From contig DIUT01000051.1 of the NCBI GenBank assembly GCA_002423105.1, forward strand, positions 34,841 through 98,840: a stretch of 64,000 bases of DNA, in the 5' to 3' direction. The notes below the pieces were generated by a model. That model made no database searches and was not told the DNA's origin. It worked only from the letters and a program-made list of their open reading frames with translations. Position 1 is the first letter of the stretch. The number at the start of each line of letters is the position of its first letter. Shown here piece after piece: positions 8,055 to 17,688 of this stretch. Made by a program: the position numbers and the translations under genes. This stretch comes from Geobacter sp. UBA6151. GTDB lineage: Bacteria; Desulfobacterota; Desulfuromonadia; Geobacterales; Pseudopelobacteraceae.

Positions 8055-10865
8055 ATGTGTAGTTATGATGTTGATAGTACTGTGGATGAGACCCCTCTTG
8101 TGCTCGTGTTAAGCAAAACTGGGCAATGGGAAGACAAGAGCAAAGAGGTTGTCGAATATATTTCTGTTCCAGCCAATGGGAAAATAAAGATCCGATACAG
8201 GAACAATCCAGAGAAATGGTGGTCATACCCACAGGAACGAGTGCTTCTTCTGAATGCAACATCAACCCTGAATCCCACTGAATTTCAAATCAGGGTCGGC
8301 AGACAGCTCTTGGCCAACGTGGAGTCAATAATCAAATACCCTGGTTTTTACGTCGTTACAAAACGTGATACGCGTAGACTCTATGAAGCCTCCAGGGTTA
8401 GCGTAGAACGAAATGTTGCAGTAAACCCTAATTGCAAAACTGCACTGGATTACTTCCGCACTGTGGCTGAGTTGGCGAGTCCCAAAAACGACGATGGTCA
8501 GCCGATACTGAACGATAATGGCCAACCAATATTGTTAGCACAGTACAAATACCTGTCGCGGTTAACTGATGCCAGCATCTTAGCAGCCTATCTGACGCCT
8601 AGTTCTCTGTTAGCTGAGTTGGATTCACCCAGCCCGTTGATTTACCCGTTCGGAACGAATGTCAGCCAGAAGGCCGCTGTCGAGCAGTCTTTCAGGTCGC
8701 AGGTAACCGTTGTTCAGGGGCCTCCTGGTACCGGCAAGACGCAGACCATCTTGAACATGGTGGCCAATGCAATCCGTTTTGGGCAGACAGTCGCTGTTGT
8801 GTCAAATAACAACAACGCAATAAAGAACGTCTTCGATAAGCTCGAGGGAAAGGGGCTTGGCTTCCTGCTGGCCACTCTTGGTAAACAAGACAACAAGAAC
8901 GCATTTATTGAGGCGCAAAGCGGTGTCTACCCTACTTGGATACCTCAAGCAGCCAGAAATAACGAAGAGATATCGCGCCTCAATGCACGTATCGCATCGT
9001 TGACCGCCACTTTGGACAGATTAATCCAAGCAAACAACGACCGCGCCATGCTTGCAGCGCAAATTTCACAGGTACAAACAGAGGCTGAATTTCACCGCAA
9101 CATAGCAGGATCATTATCGCCACTTGACAGGGAGGCTAGGCTAAATCGCTGGACGGCAAATGACGTACTGAAATTATTAATCGAATGTGAGGAGACCAAC
9201 CCAAACATTAGCTCCGGCCTGTTGGATTGGTTCAGAGACATCTTCCGCTACGGCTTCTCTGGGCTGAAGGTGCGTCGTCAACTACTCGCAGCAGGGCCGG
9301 TAGTATTGCGTAGTCTGTACTACAATAAACATCTAACTGAGCTACAAACTCGACTGGCGACCGTTGAGAAGGTGCTATTAGAAAACAACTTCCAATCAGT
9401 CCAACAACAAGTTGAAGAATTATCGTGGGAGCTGCTACAGGCAAGCATTGCCGAACGTTTCCGAGGCAAAAGCAGCAGAAACAAATTCACCGAAGACGAC
9501 TTGTGGCCCAAATTTGCAGATGTCCTCTACGACTATCCGGTGATATTGAGCACGACTCATTCAATCAAAACATCGTTGTCGCCCGACTGCCTGTATGACT
9601 TGTTGATCGTTGATGAAGCGTCTCAGGTCGATGTGGCTACTGGGGTACTTGCCTTGTCATGTGCCAGGCGTGCTGTCATTGTCGGCGACGAAAAACAACT
9701 ACCAAATGTCATTGACGACAACTCAAGACAACGAGCCACTGACATATGGACCAAGTATGAGCTGACTTGCCCGGCCTGGAATTACGCCTGCAACAGCCTT
9801 CTCTCGTCCGTGACAGTTCTGTGGCCCCAGGCACCGAACGTGTTGCTCAAGGAACACTACCGTTGCCACCCAAAGATCGCTGGCTTTATCAACCGCAAAT
9901 TTTACGATGACCAGTTGATCATCATGACTGCCGACCAAGGCGAAACCGACGTAATGCAGGCAGTATTTACAGTTCCAGGCAACCATGCCAGAGGTCTAAT
10001 CAACCAGCGACAGATTGACGAGATATGTCAAGGGATTTTACCTAAACTGCAGCAGCAAAACATGACCGACATTGGCATTATTGCACCATACCGAGCCCAG
10101 GTCGCTACCTTGGAAAGCGCCCTGGGTGAGGGAGTCAAAGTGGCCACTGTTCATGGTTTCCAAGGCGCGGAGAAACAGGCAATCATCATGTCTACGGTAG
10201 ACAACGAGATCGGTGAGTTCGTTGATAATCCAAAGCTGCTTAACGTAGCCGTGTCGCGGGCTCAGCGCAGTTTAACCGTGGTTATGGCCGATGGGCAGGA
10301 CAACTTCACCACCAATTTCGGCGATCTTGTCCGCTATATCCGCTACCAGCAACAACCCGTGCTACGCTCACAGGTGCGTTCGGTATTTGATTTGCTGTAT
10401 GCAAGCTATAACGACGCTCGCCGCGAGTTCCTTTACACACGAGAGCGAGGCTCTGTTTGGGAGTCCGAAAATCTCGCTGAAGCAGTTATCAAAGATGTAC
10501 TTAACAGCCCCGAATTTGCCCGAATGAGCCTCAGTTGTCTTCGACATGTGCCCCTCGGGTGGCTTGTCGGAGAAACATCAGGTCTATCGGAACGCGAACG
10601 GCAGTTCGTTGCCAACCCCTGGTCCCACGTTGATCTACTCATCTATGACACCATTGGCAAACTCCCGTTGGTCGGCATCGAGGTTGATGGCTATGCATTT
10701 CATCGGCCCGGTTCCCTCCAGTCAGTGCGCGATCAGATAAAAAACAACGTTTTTCGGTCTGCAAACTTGCCGTTAGTCAGACTATCAACTACTGGCAGTG
10801 GCGAATCGGCCACCATATCAAGCGCACTCCGAAAAGCCGTCAACTCCCCCCAGCAGCCATTGTGA
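8055..10865 (+). CDS. SF1 (UPF1/DNA2-like) helicase with C-terminal nuclease-like domain
   Basis: 936 residues. Helicase motifs: Walker A GPPGTGKT (222-229), a coiled-coil-rich insertion (about 300-440), Walker B DEAS (520-523), GDEKQLPN (544-551), HGFQGAEK (about 700) and VSRAQRS (about 733), the order found in AAA_11/AAA_12 superfamily 1 helicases. The last ~100 residues contain VDLLIYD (D860) and GIEVDGYAFH (E876, D878), resembling the DUF2726/PD-(D/E)XK nuclease fold. N-terminal 200 residues are unassigned and may sense a nucleic acid or partner. Close spacing to the SIR2 gene suggests a shared function, with the helicase-nuclease as sensor or co-effector. A weak AAGGAA site precedes the ATG. 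Confidence 0.85.
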   Translation: MCSYDVDSTVDETPLVLVLSKTGQWEDKSKEVVEYISVPANGKIKIRYRNNPEKWWSYPQERVLLLNATSTLNPTEFQIRVGRQLLANVESIIKYPGFYVVTKRDTRRLYEASRVSVERNVAVNPNCKTALDYFRTVAELASPKNDDGQPILNDNGQPILLAQYKYLSRLTDASILAAYLTPSSLLAELDSPSPLIYPFGTNVSQKAAVEQSFRSQVTVVQGPPGTGKTQTILNMVANAIRFGQTVAVVSNNNNAIKNVFDKLEGKGLGFLLATLGKQDNKNAFIEAQSGVYPTWIPQAARNNEEISRLNARIASLTATLDRLIQANNDRAMLAAQISQVQTEAEFHRNIAGSLSPLDREARLNRWTANDVLKLLIECEETNPNISSGLLDWFRDIFRYGFSGLKVRRQLLAAGPVVLRSLYYNKHLTELQTRLATVEKVLLENNFQSVQQQVEELSWELLQASIAERFRGKSSRNKFTEDDLWPKFADVLYDYPVILSTTHSIKTSLSPDCLYDLLIVDEASQVDVATGVLALSCARRAVIVGDEKQLPNVIDDNSRQRATDIWTKYELTCPAWNYACNSLLSSVTVLWPQAPNVLLKEHYRCHPKIAGFINRKFYDDQLIIMTADQGETDVMQAVFTVPGNHARGLINQRQIDEICQGILPKLQQQNMTDIGIIAPYRAQVATLESALGEGVKVATVHGFQGAEKQAIIMSTVDNEIGEFVDNPKLLNVAVSRAQRSLTVVMADGQDNFTTNFGDLVRYIRYQQQPVLRSQVRSVFDLLYASYNDARREFLYTRERGSVWESENLAEAVIKDVLNSPEFARMSLSCLRHVPLGWLVGETSGLSERERQFVANPWSHVDLLIYDTIGKLPLVGIEVDGYAFHRPGSLQSVRDQIKNNVFRSANLPLVRLSTTGSGESATISSALRKAVNSPQQPL

Positions 10866-10973
10866 GAGATGCGCAACGACTTCAGCAATTTAGCACTCAC
10901 GACTATCAAATTGTGCTGGAGCAGACTGAGGTGCTGTCACAGGAATGGGTAACTGCATAATCCGCCATTGCCG

Positions 10974-13673
10974 TCACCCGCAAGCCGCAGTCAAAATAGC
11001 CTGCTGCTGCTCATCGTGCAGATGGTGGGAACCCACCGCCGGGCAGCCCTCCGCCTCCCGCCCGATGTAACGCAGCGGTCCGGTCAGATTCTCCAGCAGT
11101 GGCCGCACAAAACGCCACGCCCCCATGTTTTCCGGTTCTTCCTGTACCCAGCAGCATTCAGCGTCATCCCGGCGATTCAACAGCAGGGTTTGCAACAGAT
11201 CGCTGCGCAGGGGATAGAGTTGCTCCAGCCGCACCAGGGCGATTCCCGGCAAAGCGTTAGCGGTTATACGCGCCGACAATTCATGGAATATCTTGCCGCT
11301 GCAGAAGATGATCCGCCGCGCCGTTGCCGGATCACCGGTCACCAGCAGTTCATGGAAGCGGCTTTCACCACTTAGTTCATCAAGATTGCTGACACAGGCC
11401 GGATTGCGCAAGAGTGACTTGGGCGTGAACACTACCAGAGGCTTGCGGAACGGTTGCCGTACCTGACGGCGCAGCAGGTGGAATATCTGCGCCGGTGTGC
11501 TGGGCATTGCAACCAGCAGGTTGTTTTTGGCGCACAGTTGCAGGTAACGTTCGACCCGGGCGCTGGAATGCTCCGCCCCCTGCCCTTCGTAGCCATGGGG
11601 CAGCAGCAGCACCAAGCCGCTGGCCCGGTTCCACTTGGTCTCCCCGGCAGCGATGAACTGATCAATGATCACCTGGGCGCCGTTGGCAAAATCACCGAAC
11701 TGAGCCTCCCAGACGGTCAGCCCCTGCGGGTTTTCCAGCGAATAGCCATATTCAAAGCCCAAGACGCCGTTTTCCGACAGGCAACTGTCAAAGATGTCAA
11801 ATACCGCTCCCTGCCGGGTGGCCAACTCGGCCAGCGGAATACAGACCGCCCCGTCCTCCTGGTTGTACACCGCTGCATGACGATGATTGAAGGTTCCCCG
11901 CCGCGCATCCTGACCGGAAATCCTGATACGCGCCTTTTCATCAAGCAGGCTGGCGTAGGCCAGGGTTTCGGCAGTGCCCCAGTCGATAGCGCTGCCGGAC
12001 AGAACCGATTCAAGCCGTTTTTTCAGCAGAGCCGCAATTTTAGGGTGGGGAGTCAACGTTGCGGGAAGCGTCGTTAACTCCCTGGCCAGCTCCTGCAAGC
12101 GTTGGGCGGCAATCCCGGTCGGCTCCTCAAAGGGGCGGTACTCCCGTTCGAAGCCGTTCCAGATATCCTTGAACCCCACCACGCGGGATGGCGGCGCCGC
12201 CTCAAGCGCTTGTTCCAGGTCCCGGTTTACGTCAGCAGCCATGGCATCAAGCCGGGCCTGTTCGACCCCTTCGGCGGCCAGACGCTCGGCATAGATGCGG
12301 TTGATGGTCGGGCGCTCAGCAATCCGACGGTACATCACCGGCTGGGTAAAGGCAGGTTCATCCCCTTCGTTATGGCCATGCCGCCGGTAACAGATCAGCT
12401 CCAGCACCACATCCCGGCGGAACGCCTGACGGTAGGCCAGGGCAAGCCCCATGGCATGCACCGCCGCCTCGGGATGTTCGCCATGCACGTGGAAGATGGG
12501 GCAGGCCAGCATCTTGGCCACGTCGGTGGAATAGCGGGTGGAACGGGAATCCTTGGGCAGGGTGGTGAAACCGATCTGGTTGTTGACCACCAGATGCAGG
12601 GTACCGCCGGTGTGGCTGGACTCCAGTTGCGACATGTTCAGCACTTCGGCCACCATCCCCTGGCCGGCAAAGGCGGCATCGCCGTGAATCAGAACCGGCA
12701 GCACCTTTGCGGCGCCATCGTTGCCGATCCGGTCCTGTCGGGCGCGGACCTTGCCCTGTACCACCGGGTCAACCGCCTCCAGATGACTGGGGTTGGCGGC
12801 CAGGGTCAGATGCAGCGTTCCTCCGCCAAACTGCCGGTCAACGGAATACCCTTTGTGGTACTTCACATCGCCGTCGCCGATAAAGCCGAAGTCCGGGCTA
12901 TCCCTGAACTCGGCAAATATCTGCGCATAGGGTTTTCCGAAGATATGAGCCAGCACATTCAAGCGGCCACGGTGGGACATGCCCAGCACCAGATCGCTGA
13001 TACCGGAACCGGGACAAGCCTGTGCCAACCCGTCAAGCAACGGAATCAGCGCTTCGCCCCCCTCCAGAGAAAAGCGCTTCTGGCCCTGGAAACGACGATG
13101 CAGGAACGCCTCAAACAGCACAGCACGATTGAGCATTTCCATAATCCTGAACTTGCGTTCCACTGCAAACGCGGGACGATTCAGGCTTGGCTCCATCCGG
13201 TCGATCAGCCATTGCCGCTCACCCGGTTCCTGAATATGCATAAACTCGATCCCGATATCGCGGCCGTAGGTCTCGCGCATGCTGTGCAGAAATTCACCCA
13301 GGGTCGCCTGTTGCAGATGGTGGCGGCCAGTGGTGAAGCGGGTATCCAGATCACGCTCATCCAGCCCGAAAGCCGCCAGGTCAAGCAGCGGGTAGGACAC
13401 CGGGCACGGAGACAGCGGATCGGTACAGGCCAGCAAATGCCCCAGGTCGCGGTAGCGGTAAATCAGCGACTGCACTCCTGAGTGTTTGAGGGCCATGGCC
13501 GGGTTATGACAGCAGGCAGCGACCGTTTCGCCGGTTTCCCGGCCCAGCTGGTAGGCGGCAAAAAAGCGCTGCCAGTCCGCCGCAAGCTCCTCTCCCCGCA
13601 GCCAACGTTCATAGAGTTCCTCGATCATCGCCTCCGGCAGTCCTGCCAGAAATCCCAATACATCCTGTCCCAT
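10974..13673 (-). CDS. sucA: 2-oxoglutarate dehydrogenase E1 component
   Basis: 899 residues, slightly shorter than the ~930 of proteobacterial SucA. It decarboxylates 2-oxoglutarate with thiamine diphosphate and passes the succinyl group to the E2 lipoyl protein. Visible: the N-terminal FLAGLPEAMIEELYERW block, SHRGRLNVL, GDAAFAGQGMV (TPP/Mg region), NNQIGFTT, the YRRHGHNEGDEP block, and the C-terminal transketolase-like region ending GREAEGCPAVGSHHLH. No sucB or lpd gene lies beside it, which is unusual because E1 and E2 are normally adjacent; the partner must be elsewhere. Long plus-strand open frames inside this gene are shadows of its high GC third positions. Confidence 0.93.
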   Translation of the reverse strand: MGQDVLGFLAGLPEAMIEELYERWLRGEELAADWQRFFAAYQLGRETGETVAACCHNPAMALKHSGVQSLIYRYRDLGHLLACTDPLSPCPVSYPLLDLAAFGLDERDLDTRFTTGRHHLQQATLGEFLHSMRETYGRDIGIEFMHIQEPGERQWLIDRMEPSLNRPAFAVERKFRIMEMLNRAVLFEAFLHRRFQGQKRFSLEGGEALIPLLDGLAQACPGSGISDLVLGMSHRGRLNVLAHIFGKPYAQIFAEFRDSPDFGFIGDGDVKYHKGYSVDRQFGGGTLHLTLAANPSHLEAVDPVVQGKVRARQDRIGNDGAAKVLPVLIHGDAAFAGQGMVAEVLNMSQLESSHTGGTLHLVVNNQIGFTTLPKDSRSTRYSTDVAKMLACPIFHVHGEHPEAAVHAMGLALAYRQAFRRDVVLELICYRRHGHNEGDEPAFTQPVMYRRIAERPTINRIYAERLAAEGVEQARLDAMAADVNRDLEQALEAAPPSRVVGFKDIWNGFEREYRPFEEPTGIAAQRLQELARELTTLPATLTPHPKIAALLKKRLESVLSGSAIDWGTAETLAYASLLDEKARIRISGQDARRGTFNHRHAAVYNQEDGAVCIPLAELATRQGAVFDIFDSCLSENGVLGFEYGYSLENPQGLTVWEAQFGDFANGAQVIIDQFIAAGETKWNRASGLVLLLPHGYEGQGAEHSSARVERYLQLCAKNNLLVAMPSTPAQIFHLLRRQVRQPFRKPLVVFTPKSLLRNPACVSNLDELSGESRFHELLVTGDPATARRIIFCSGKIFHELSARITANALPGIALVRLEQLYPLRSDLLQTLLLNRRDDAECCWVQEEPENMGAWRFVRPLLENLTGPLRYIGREAEGCPAVGSHHLHDEQQQAILTAACG

Positions 13674-13834
13674 GATCCCCCCCCGGAATTGAGTCCGTGC
13701 CTGCGGATTGTAGCATCGATTTACCGCTATTCAAGACAAACAGCACTAGGAACCTATTTACAGCACACACAGAACCCGTATAGTGAACAAACAAAATGGA
13801 CAGATTTTTTGTAAATCAATCAAAAGGGACAGCT

Positions 13835-15121
13835 ATGACCAGTCTGTTATATACAACATCCGTGGCAGCATCACTTGTCCTGCTCTGCCTGATGCCCGCG
13901 TTTGCTACGGCAGACCAACTTACCCTGGACGAGTGTCTGGTACTGGCGCGTAATAACAATCCGGCGCTTAAGGTTACACGGTCCGATATCCTGATGGCCC
14001 GGGAAACGGTGCGTCAGACCGGCGCAAACAGCTATCCCCGGCTCGACATCCAGGGAGGCTACACCTCGCAACTTGATGCCCAGGCCATGCAGCTGCTGGG
14101 CAGAACCGTTGAAACCCAGCAGCCCAACTACGCCTTTACAGGCATCAGCCTGAATCACACCCTCTACGATTTCGGACGACGTGATGCCCGGCAGCAGACA
14201 GCCCTCAACAGCGCTGAAGCCGTGGAATTTGAAGCAGAGCACCTGCAACAGGAGATTCTGTTGCAGGTCATTGAGACCTACTACAGAATTCTGGAAGGGA
14301 CAAAAAACAGTGCCGCAGCCCGGGAAGAACTGCACAACGTCGAAGAACACCGGCGCATGGCGCAAGCGCTCTACGAATCCGGAAGCGTGACCCGCAACGA
14401 TCTGCTACAGGCTGACGTCCGCCTGGCCAACGCCCGCCAGAAACTGCTGGGTATCCGCAACAGGGTCAAAAACCTGCAGTTACGGCTGAACTTCCTGACC
14501 GGCCTGCCAATCGCCACCGAACACGAGCTGACCGATCCGCCGGAACAGCCGGGTATCGACAGCAGCATGCAGGACCTGAACGTCGCCATCGGCAGGCGTG
14601 CAGATCTGCAAGCGCTGCGCAAGAACGCGTCCGCCGCTGATCTGACGGCACAGGAAAGCCGCGCCGCCTTTTATCCCGAACTGTTTGCCCGTCTCTCCCT
14701 GGACTACCTGCAGAATGACCGGCTGCGCGAACAGGCCATCTATGCCGCAACTGCCGGTATCCGCTTCAATGTTTTTGATGGCTTTGCATCCTCGGCAACG
14801 GAACAGAAAGCTCTTGCCGGGCGTTCAAAGGCACAGCAGCAACTCAGTCTGGCCGAAGAGCAGGCACGCCTGGAGATAGCCCAGGCCGCGAACGACCTGA
14901 AGGTGGCCTCTGAACAGATTACCGCCATACAGGAGTCAATCCGTCAGGGACAAGAAAACCTGCGGATCAACCGGAATCGCTACCAGGAACGGATCGGCAC
15001 CGCCACTGACGTACTGGACGCCCAAACCCTGTTGACCCAGGCCCGCACCGAGTATTACCGCGCCGTGTATGACCACCGTATTGCCGCTGCCCGCTTGCGG
15101 AAGGCGCTGGGGAACCTTTAA
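13835..15121 (+). CDS. TolC-family outer-membrane efflux channel
   Basis: 428 residues from the ATG at 13835, which has AAAGGGA upstream; an in-frame ATG at 13796 would put 13 residues before the signal peptide and is less likely. A signal peptide (about residues 1-27, ending AFATA) is followed by LTLDECLVLARNNNP and two long-helix repeats, the outer-membrane-factor duplication seen in TolC (second copy around RRADLQALRKNAS). No inner-membrane pump or membrane-fusion gene is adjacent, so the exporter it serves is unknown. A terminator follows directly. Confidence 0.87.
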   Translation: MTSLLYTTSVAASLVLLCLMPAFATADQLTLDECLVLARNNNPALKVTRSDILMARETVRQTGANSYPRLDIQGGYTSQLDAQAMQLLGRTVETQQPNYAFTGISLNHTLYDFGRRDARQQTALNSAEAVEFEAEHLQQEILLQVIETYYRILEGTKNSAAAREELHNVEEHRRMAQALYESGSVTRNDLLQADVRLANARQKLLGIRNRVKNLQLRLNFLTGLPIATEHELTDPPEQPGIDSSMQDLNVAIGRRADLQALRKNASAADLTAQESRAAFYPELFARLSLDYLQNDRLREQAIYAATAGIRFNVFDGFASSATEQKALAGRSKAQQQLSLAEEQARLEIAQAANDLKVASEQITAIQESIRQGQENLRINRNRYQERIGTATDVLDAQTLLTQARTEYYRAVYDHRIAAARLRKALGNL

Positions 15122-15136
15122 GAATGAGACCCGCAA

Positions 15137-15174
15137 AAAGGCCCGGCGCTGATTGCGACGGGCCTTTCGTTTTA
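15137..15174 (+). terminator. Terminator after the TolC-like gene
   Basis: A 9-base stem (AAAGGCCCG at 15137-15145, complement at 15159-15167) is followed by CGTTTT. It lies in the gap between this gene and the convergent CheX-type gene and may act in both directions. Confidence 0.7.
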
Positions 15175-15200
15175 CTGCCAATGGTTACTGCCGGAACCGG

Positions 15201-16073
15201 TCATGCTCCCTTGACAAAAATCGCCATTTCCATGGTTTCACCGTCGCTGACATGGATGGGAAACACAACCGCCCGGTAGCCATCCGGCACTGGCAAACCG
15301 TTGGCCTGCGGCTTGATCGTCACCGGCGGTGCAATTTCAAGCAGCAGCCCGCTTTGAGACGCCTTGGCCACCACGTTCCCGCACACGATATTGACAAACT
15401 CCATCACGGTGTCTTCAATAATTTCTTCCGGTTCGTTCTCAACATCATCTTCTTTCAACACTGCCCTGGCAATGGCCTTGGCAACCCCTTCGGACACAGA
15501 CAGCAAATAACGGGCAGCCACATCACCACTCAGATCCATGGCAGCGATCAGATGACTTGCTGAAATTTTAGAAACTTCCTCAAACTTGCCCGGGCGGAAT
15601 TGGATCCCGATCACCCTGGTAATCATCTTGTAAGTCAGGTCAACCGTAGCTTCCCACAACGCCTTATCGGTATTCAGCCATGGCGGCAGATCAACCCGTT
15701 CCGCTATGTACTGGGCCTGATCAGCCTTGAACTCATCAAGGTATTGTTCCAGTTTTTCAGGTGTCAATGCGCCAACCTTGACCAGCGCCTCGCCAATATA
15801 GATATGGGTGGCTTTCTGGTGTTCAATAACGTCCTGCAACTGGACAGGTGTCAACATGCCCAATTCCACCAGCAGGTCGCCCAGCTTCATGTCGCGGCTG
15901 TACTGTGCCGCATGGGCGGTCTCAATGTCACGGGTCGTGATCAGCCCCATGGCAACCGCCATCTCTCCCAGCTTGAGGTTGGTCCGCTCCTGCAATTCAA
16001 TGGCGCGGAGTACCGCTTCGCTGGTGACCAGATCATGCTCTATCAGGTATTGTCCAAAAAATTTAACGGCCAT
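15201..16073 (-). CDS. CheX-type phosphatase with MshEN-like N-terminal repeats
   Basis: 290 residues. Residues 1-~115 hold four similar helical units (FGQYLIEHDLVT, LGEMAVAMGLIT, LGDLLVELGMLT, IGEALVKVGALT) like the type II secretion E/MshE N-terminal repeats. Residues ~145-290 resemble CheX/CheC, with the active-helix pattern EFVNIVCGNVVAKA containing the Glu and Asn needed to strip phosphate from CheY-like proteins. It follows the response regulator gene by 32 bases on the same strand, so that regulator is its probable substrate. MshE N-terminal units bind cyclic-di-GMP in some proteins; whether these do is not visible. Cytoplasmic, no signal peptide. Confidence 0.75.
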   Translation of the reverse strand: MAVKFFGQYLIEHDLVTSEAVLRAIELQERTNLKLGEMAVAMGLITTRDIETAHAAQYSRDMKLGDLLVELGMLTPVQLQDVIEHQKATHIYIGEALVKVGALTPEKLEQYLDEFKADQAQYIAERVDLPPWLNTDKALWEATVDLTYKMITRVIGIQFRPGKFEEVSKISASHLIAAMDLSGDVAARYLLSVSEGVAKAIARAVLKEDDVENEPEEIIEDTVMEFVNIVCGNVVAKASQSGLLLEIAPPVTIKPQANGLPVPDGYRAVVFPIHVSDGETMEMAIFVKGA

Positions 16074-16105
16074 TGTTTATCTCCGGTAAAAATACTGTTA
16101 GCGTT

Positions 16106-16465
16106 TCAGAGCGCCCTTAAGACATTCAGCACCGTATCAGCTTCAAACGGTTTGGAAATCACATTCTTTGCACCCAGTTTGAGGGCTTCTGCAAATTTGT
16201 CTCCCACGCCGCCAAGGGAGGTAACCATCACCACCTTGACCTCCTTGTCCAGCACCACCAGACTACGCAGAGCAGTCAGGCCATCCATGCCTGGCATGTT
16301 CATGTCCATACAGATGATATCCGGATTTTCTGCATGATTCATCTTGATCGCTTCAGCACCGTTCTTCGCGTGACCAACACATGAAAAATCGCCGGATTCA
16401 CTAAGGATTTTTTCAAGCTGACGGGCTACGGAGAGACTATCATCCACCACAAGCACCTTCTTCAT
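16106..16465 (-). CDS. Single-domain CheY-like response regulator
   Basis: 119 residues from the ATG at 16465, chosen because a GGGAGGAAAG ribosome site precedes it; an in-frame upstream start would add 20 residues without a ribosome site. It has the acidic pair VVDDS (D8, D9), phosphoacceptor D54 in CMDMNMPGMDG, a conserved Thr in VMVTSLGG and the switch Lys in SKPFEAD. There is no output domain, so it should act by protein contact, as CheY does. It forms a two-gene operon with the downstream CheX-type phosphatase. Confidence 0.9.
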   Translation of the reverse strand: MKKVLVVDDSLSVARQLEKILSESGDFSCVGHAKNGAEAIKMNHAENPDIICMDMNMPGMDGLTALRSLVVLDKEVKVVMVTSLGGVGDKFAEALKLGAKNVISKPFEADTVLNVLRAL

Positions 16466-16644
16466 AGACAGCTTTCCTCCCTGAACTGCATGTTTATCAG
16501 CCATGGTGCTGATCAATTCCGGCAAACTGTAACGGAAAGCGGATCAAATGTCAAAATTGAATCCAGCGGATTTTTCTGCTACTTGATTATCCGGGGTCAT
16601 GCTACACTTAAATCCAATTTCTTTACAAAGGAGCGATCATAATC

Positions 16645-17658
16645 ATGATCATACAACGCATTCTTTTCACAGCCCTGCTGGCAATAGCCGTTGCTGCAAC
16701 CCAGATTTCCGGCGTATCTGCCGCAGAAAAGAAACCGGCACCCGCCAAATCAGCCGAAAAGTCCAAGTCGTTGCCGGATCCGGTTGCCAAGGTCAATAAC
16801 ACCCCGATTACAGCAGCAGATTTACGGAAAGCATTCACTGCTTTCAAAAGCTCACCCCAGGGTGCACAGACTCCGGCGGACAAGGAACGTGACGCGCAAC
16901 TGTTTCTGCTGAACCAGTTGATTGCCGGCGAGTTGATGTATCAGGTCGCCAGTAAAACCGAGTTAAAGAACCGTGAGGCACTGGTTGAGGAAAATATCAA
17001 CAACCTTAAGAAAACCCGCTTTAAAGATGCAGAGGAATTTCAGAAGGCGCTGAAGGATCAGGGGATGACCGAGAAAGATCTGCGGGAGTTAATCCGACGT
17101 AACGTGGTCATCGACACTTACATCGAGAAGATGATCGTTCCCAAACAGACCGTAACCGAAGTTGAAATCAAGACCTTCTACGAAAAAAACCCGGAGGCAT
17201 TCACCCAGCCCGAGCAGTTACGAGTCAGCCACATTCTTATCACGCTTGATCCCAAAGCAACGGCCGATGAAAAGAAAAAGGCCCGTACCAAGATAGAGGA
17301 TTTGCTGAAGCAGGCTCGAGCAGGCGTAGATTTTGCCAAACTGGCCCAGGACAACTCCAGTTGCCCCAGCAGCAAACAGGGAGGAGACCTGGGATACTTC
17401 GGAAAAGGCCAGATGGTTAAACCGTTCGAGGATGCAGCCTTTGCCCTGAAGCCAGGGGAAATCAGCGCCGTCGTTGAAACCCAGTTTGGTTATCACATCA
17501 TCAAGGCTGTGGAGAAGAAGGCACCGTCCAAGGTTGCACTTGAGGATGTCAAACCCAAGATTGAGGAGTCGCTGAAGCGCAGAAAAGTGGGCGAAGCAGT
17601 CAACAAAACCCTTGAAGAAGCCCGCAAGAAGGCCAAAATAGAAGTATTCCTGAAATAA
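16645..17658 (+). CDS. Periplasmic parvulin-type peptidyl-prolyl isomerase (SurA/PpiC-like)
   Basis: 337 residues. A signal peptide (residues 1-27, AISGVSAA-like cut) is followed by a SurA-type N-terminal chaperone helical domain (DPVAKVNNTPITAADL) and one rotamase domain (about 190-290; LRVSHILITLDPKA, GGDLGYFGKGQMVKPFEDAAF, TQFGYHIIKA). It helps fold outer-membrane or exported proteins by cis-trans isomerisation at proline. AAAGGAGCG precedes the ATG. The gene stands alone, followed by a symmetric hairpin shared with the convergent rubrerythrin gene. Confidence 0.92.
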   Translation: MIIQRILFTALLAIAVAATQISGVSAAEKKPAPAKSAEKSKSLPDPVAKVNNTPITAADLRKAFTAFKSSPQGAQTPADKERDAQLFLLNQLIAGELMYQVASKTELKNREALVEENINNLKKTRFKDAEEFQKALKDQGMTEKDLRELIRRNVVIDTYIEKMIVPKQTVTEVEIKTFYEKNPEAFTQPEQLRVSHILITLDPKATADEKKKARTKIEDLLKQARAGVDFAKLAQDNSSCPSSKQGGDLGYFGKGQMVKPFEDAAFALKPGEISAVVETQFGYHIIKAVEKKAPSKVALEDVKPKIEESLKRRKVGEAVNKTLEEARKKAKIEVFLK

Positions 17659-17688
17659 TCTACCCACAATGCAGTAGCCGCAATCGCA

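Noticed and set aside
12102..13481. 459-codon plus-strand open frame opposite sucA
   Set aside because: It is an antisense shadow in a high-GC gene; composition rich in Gln, His and Gly without motifs, while the minus strand has clear SucA motifs over the whole length.
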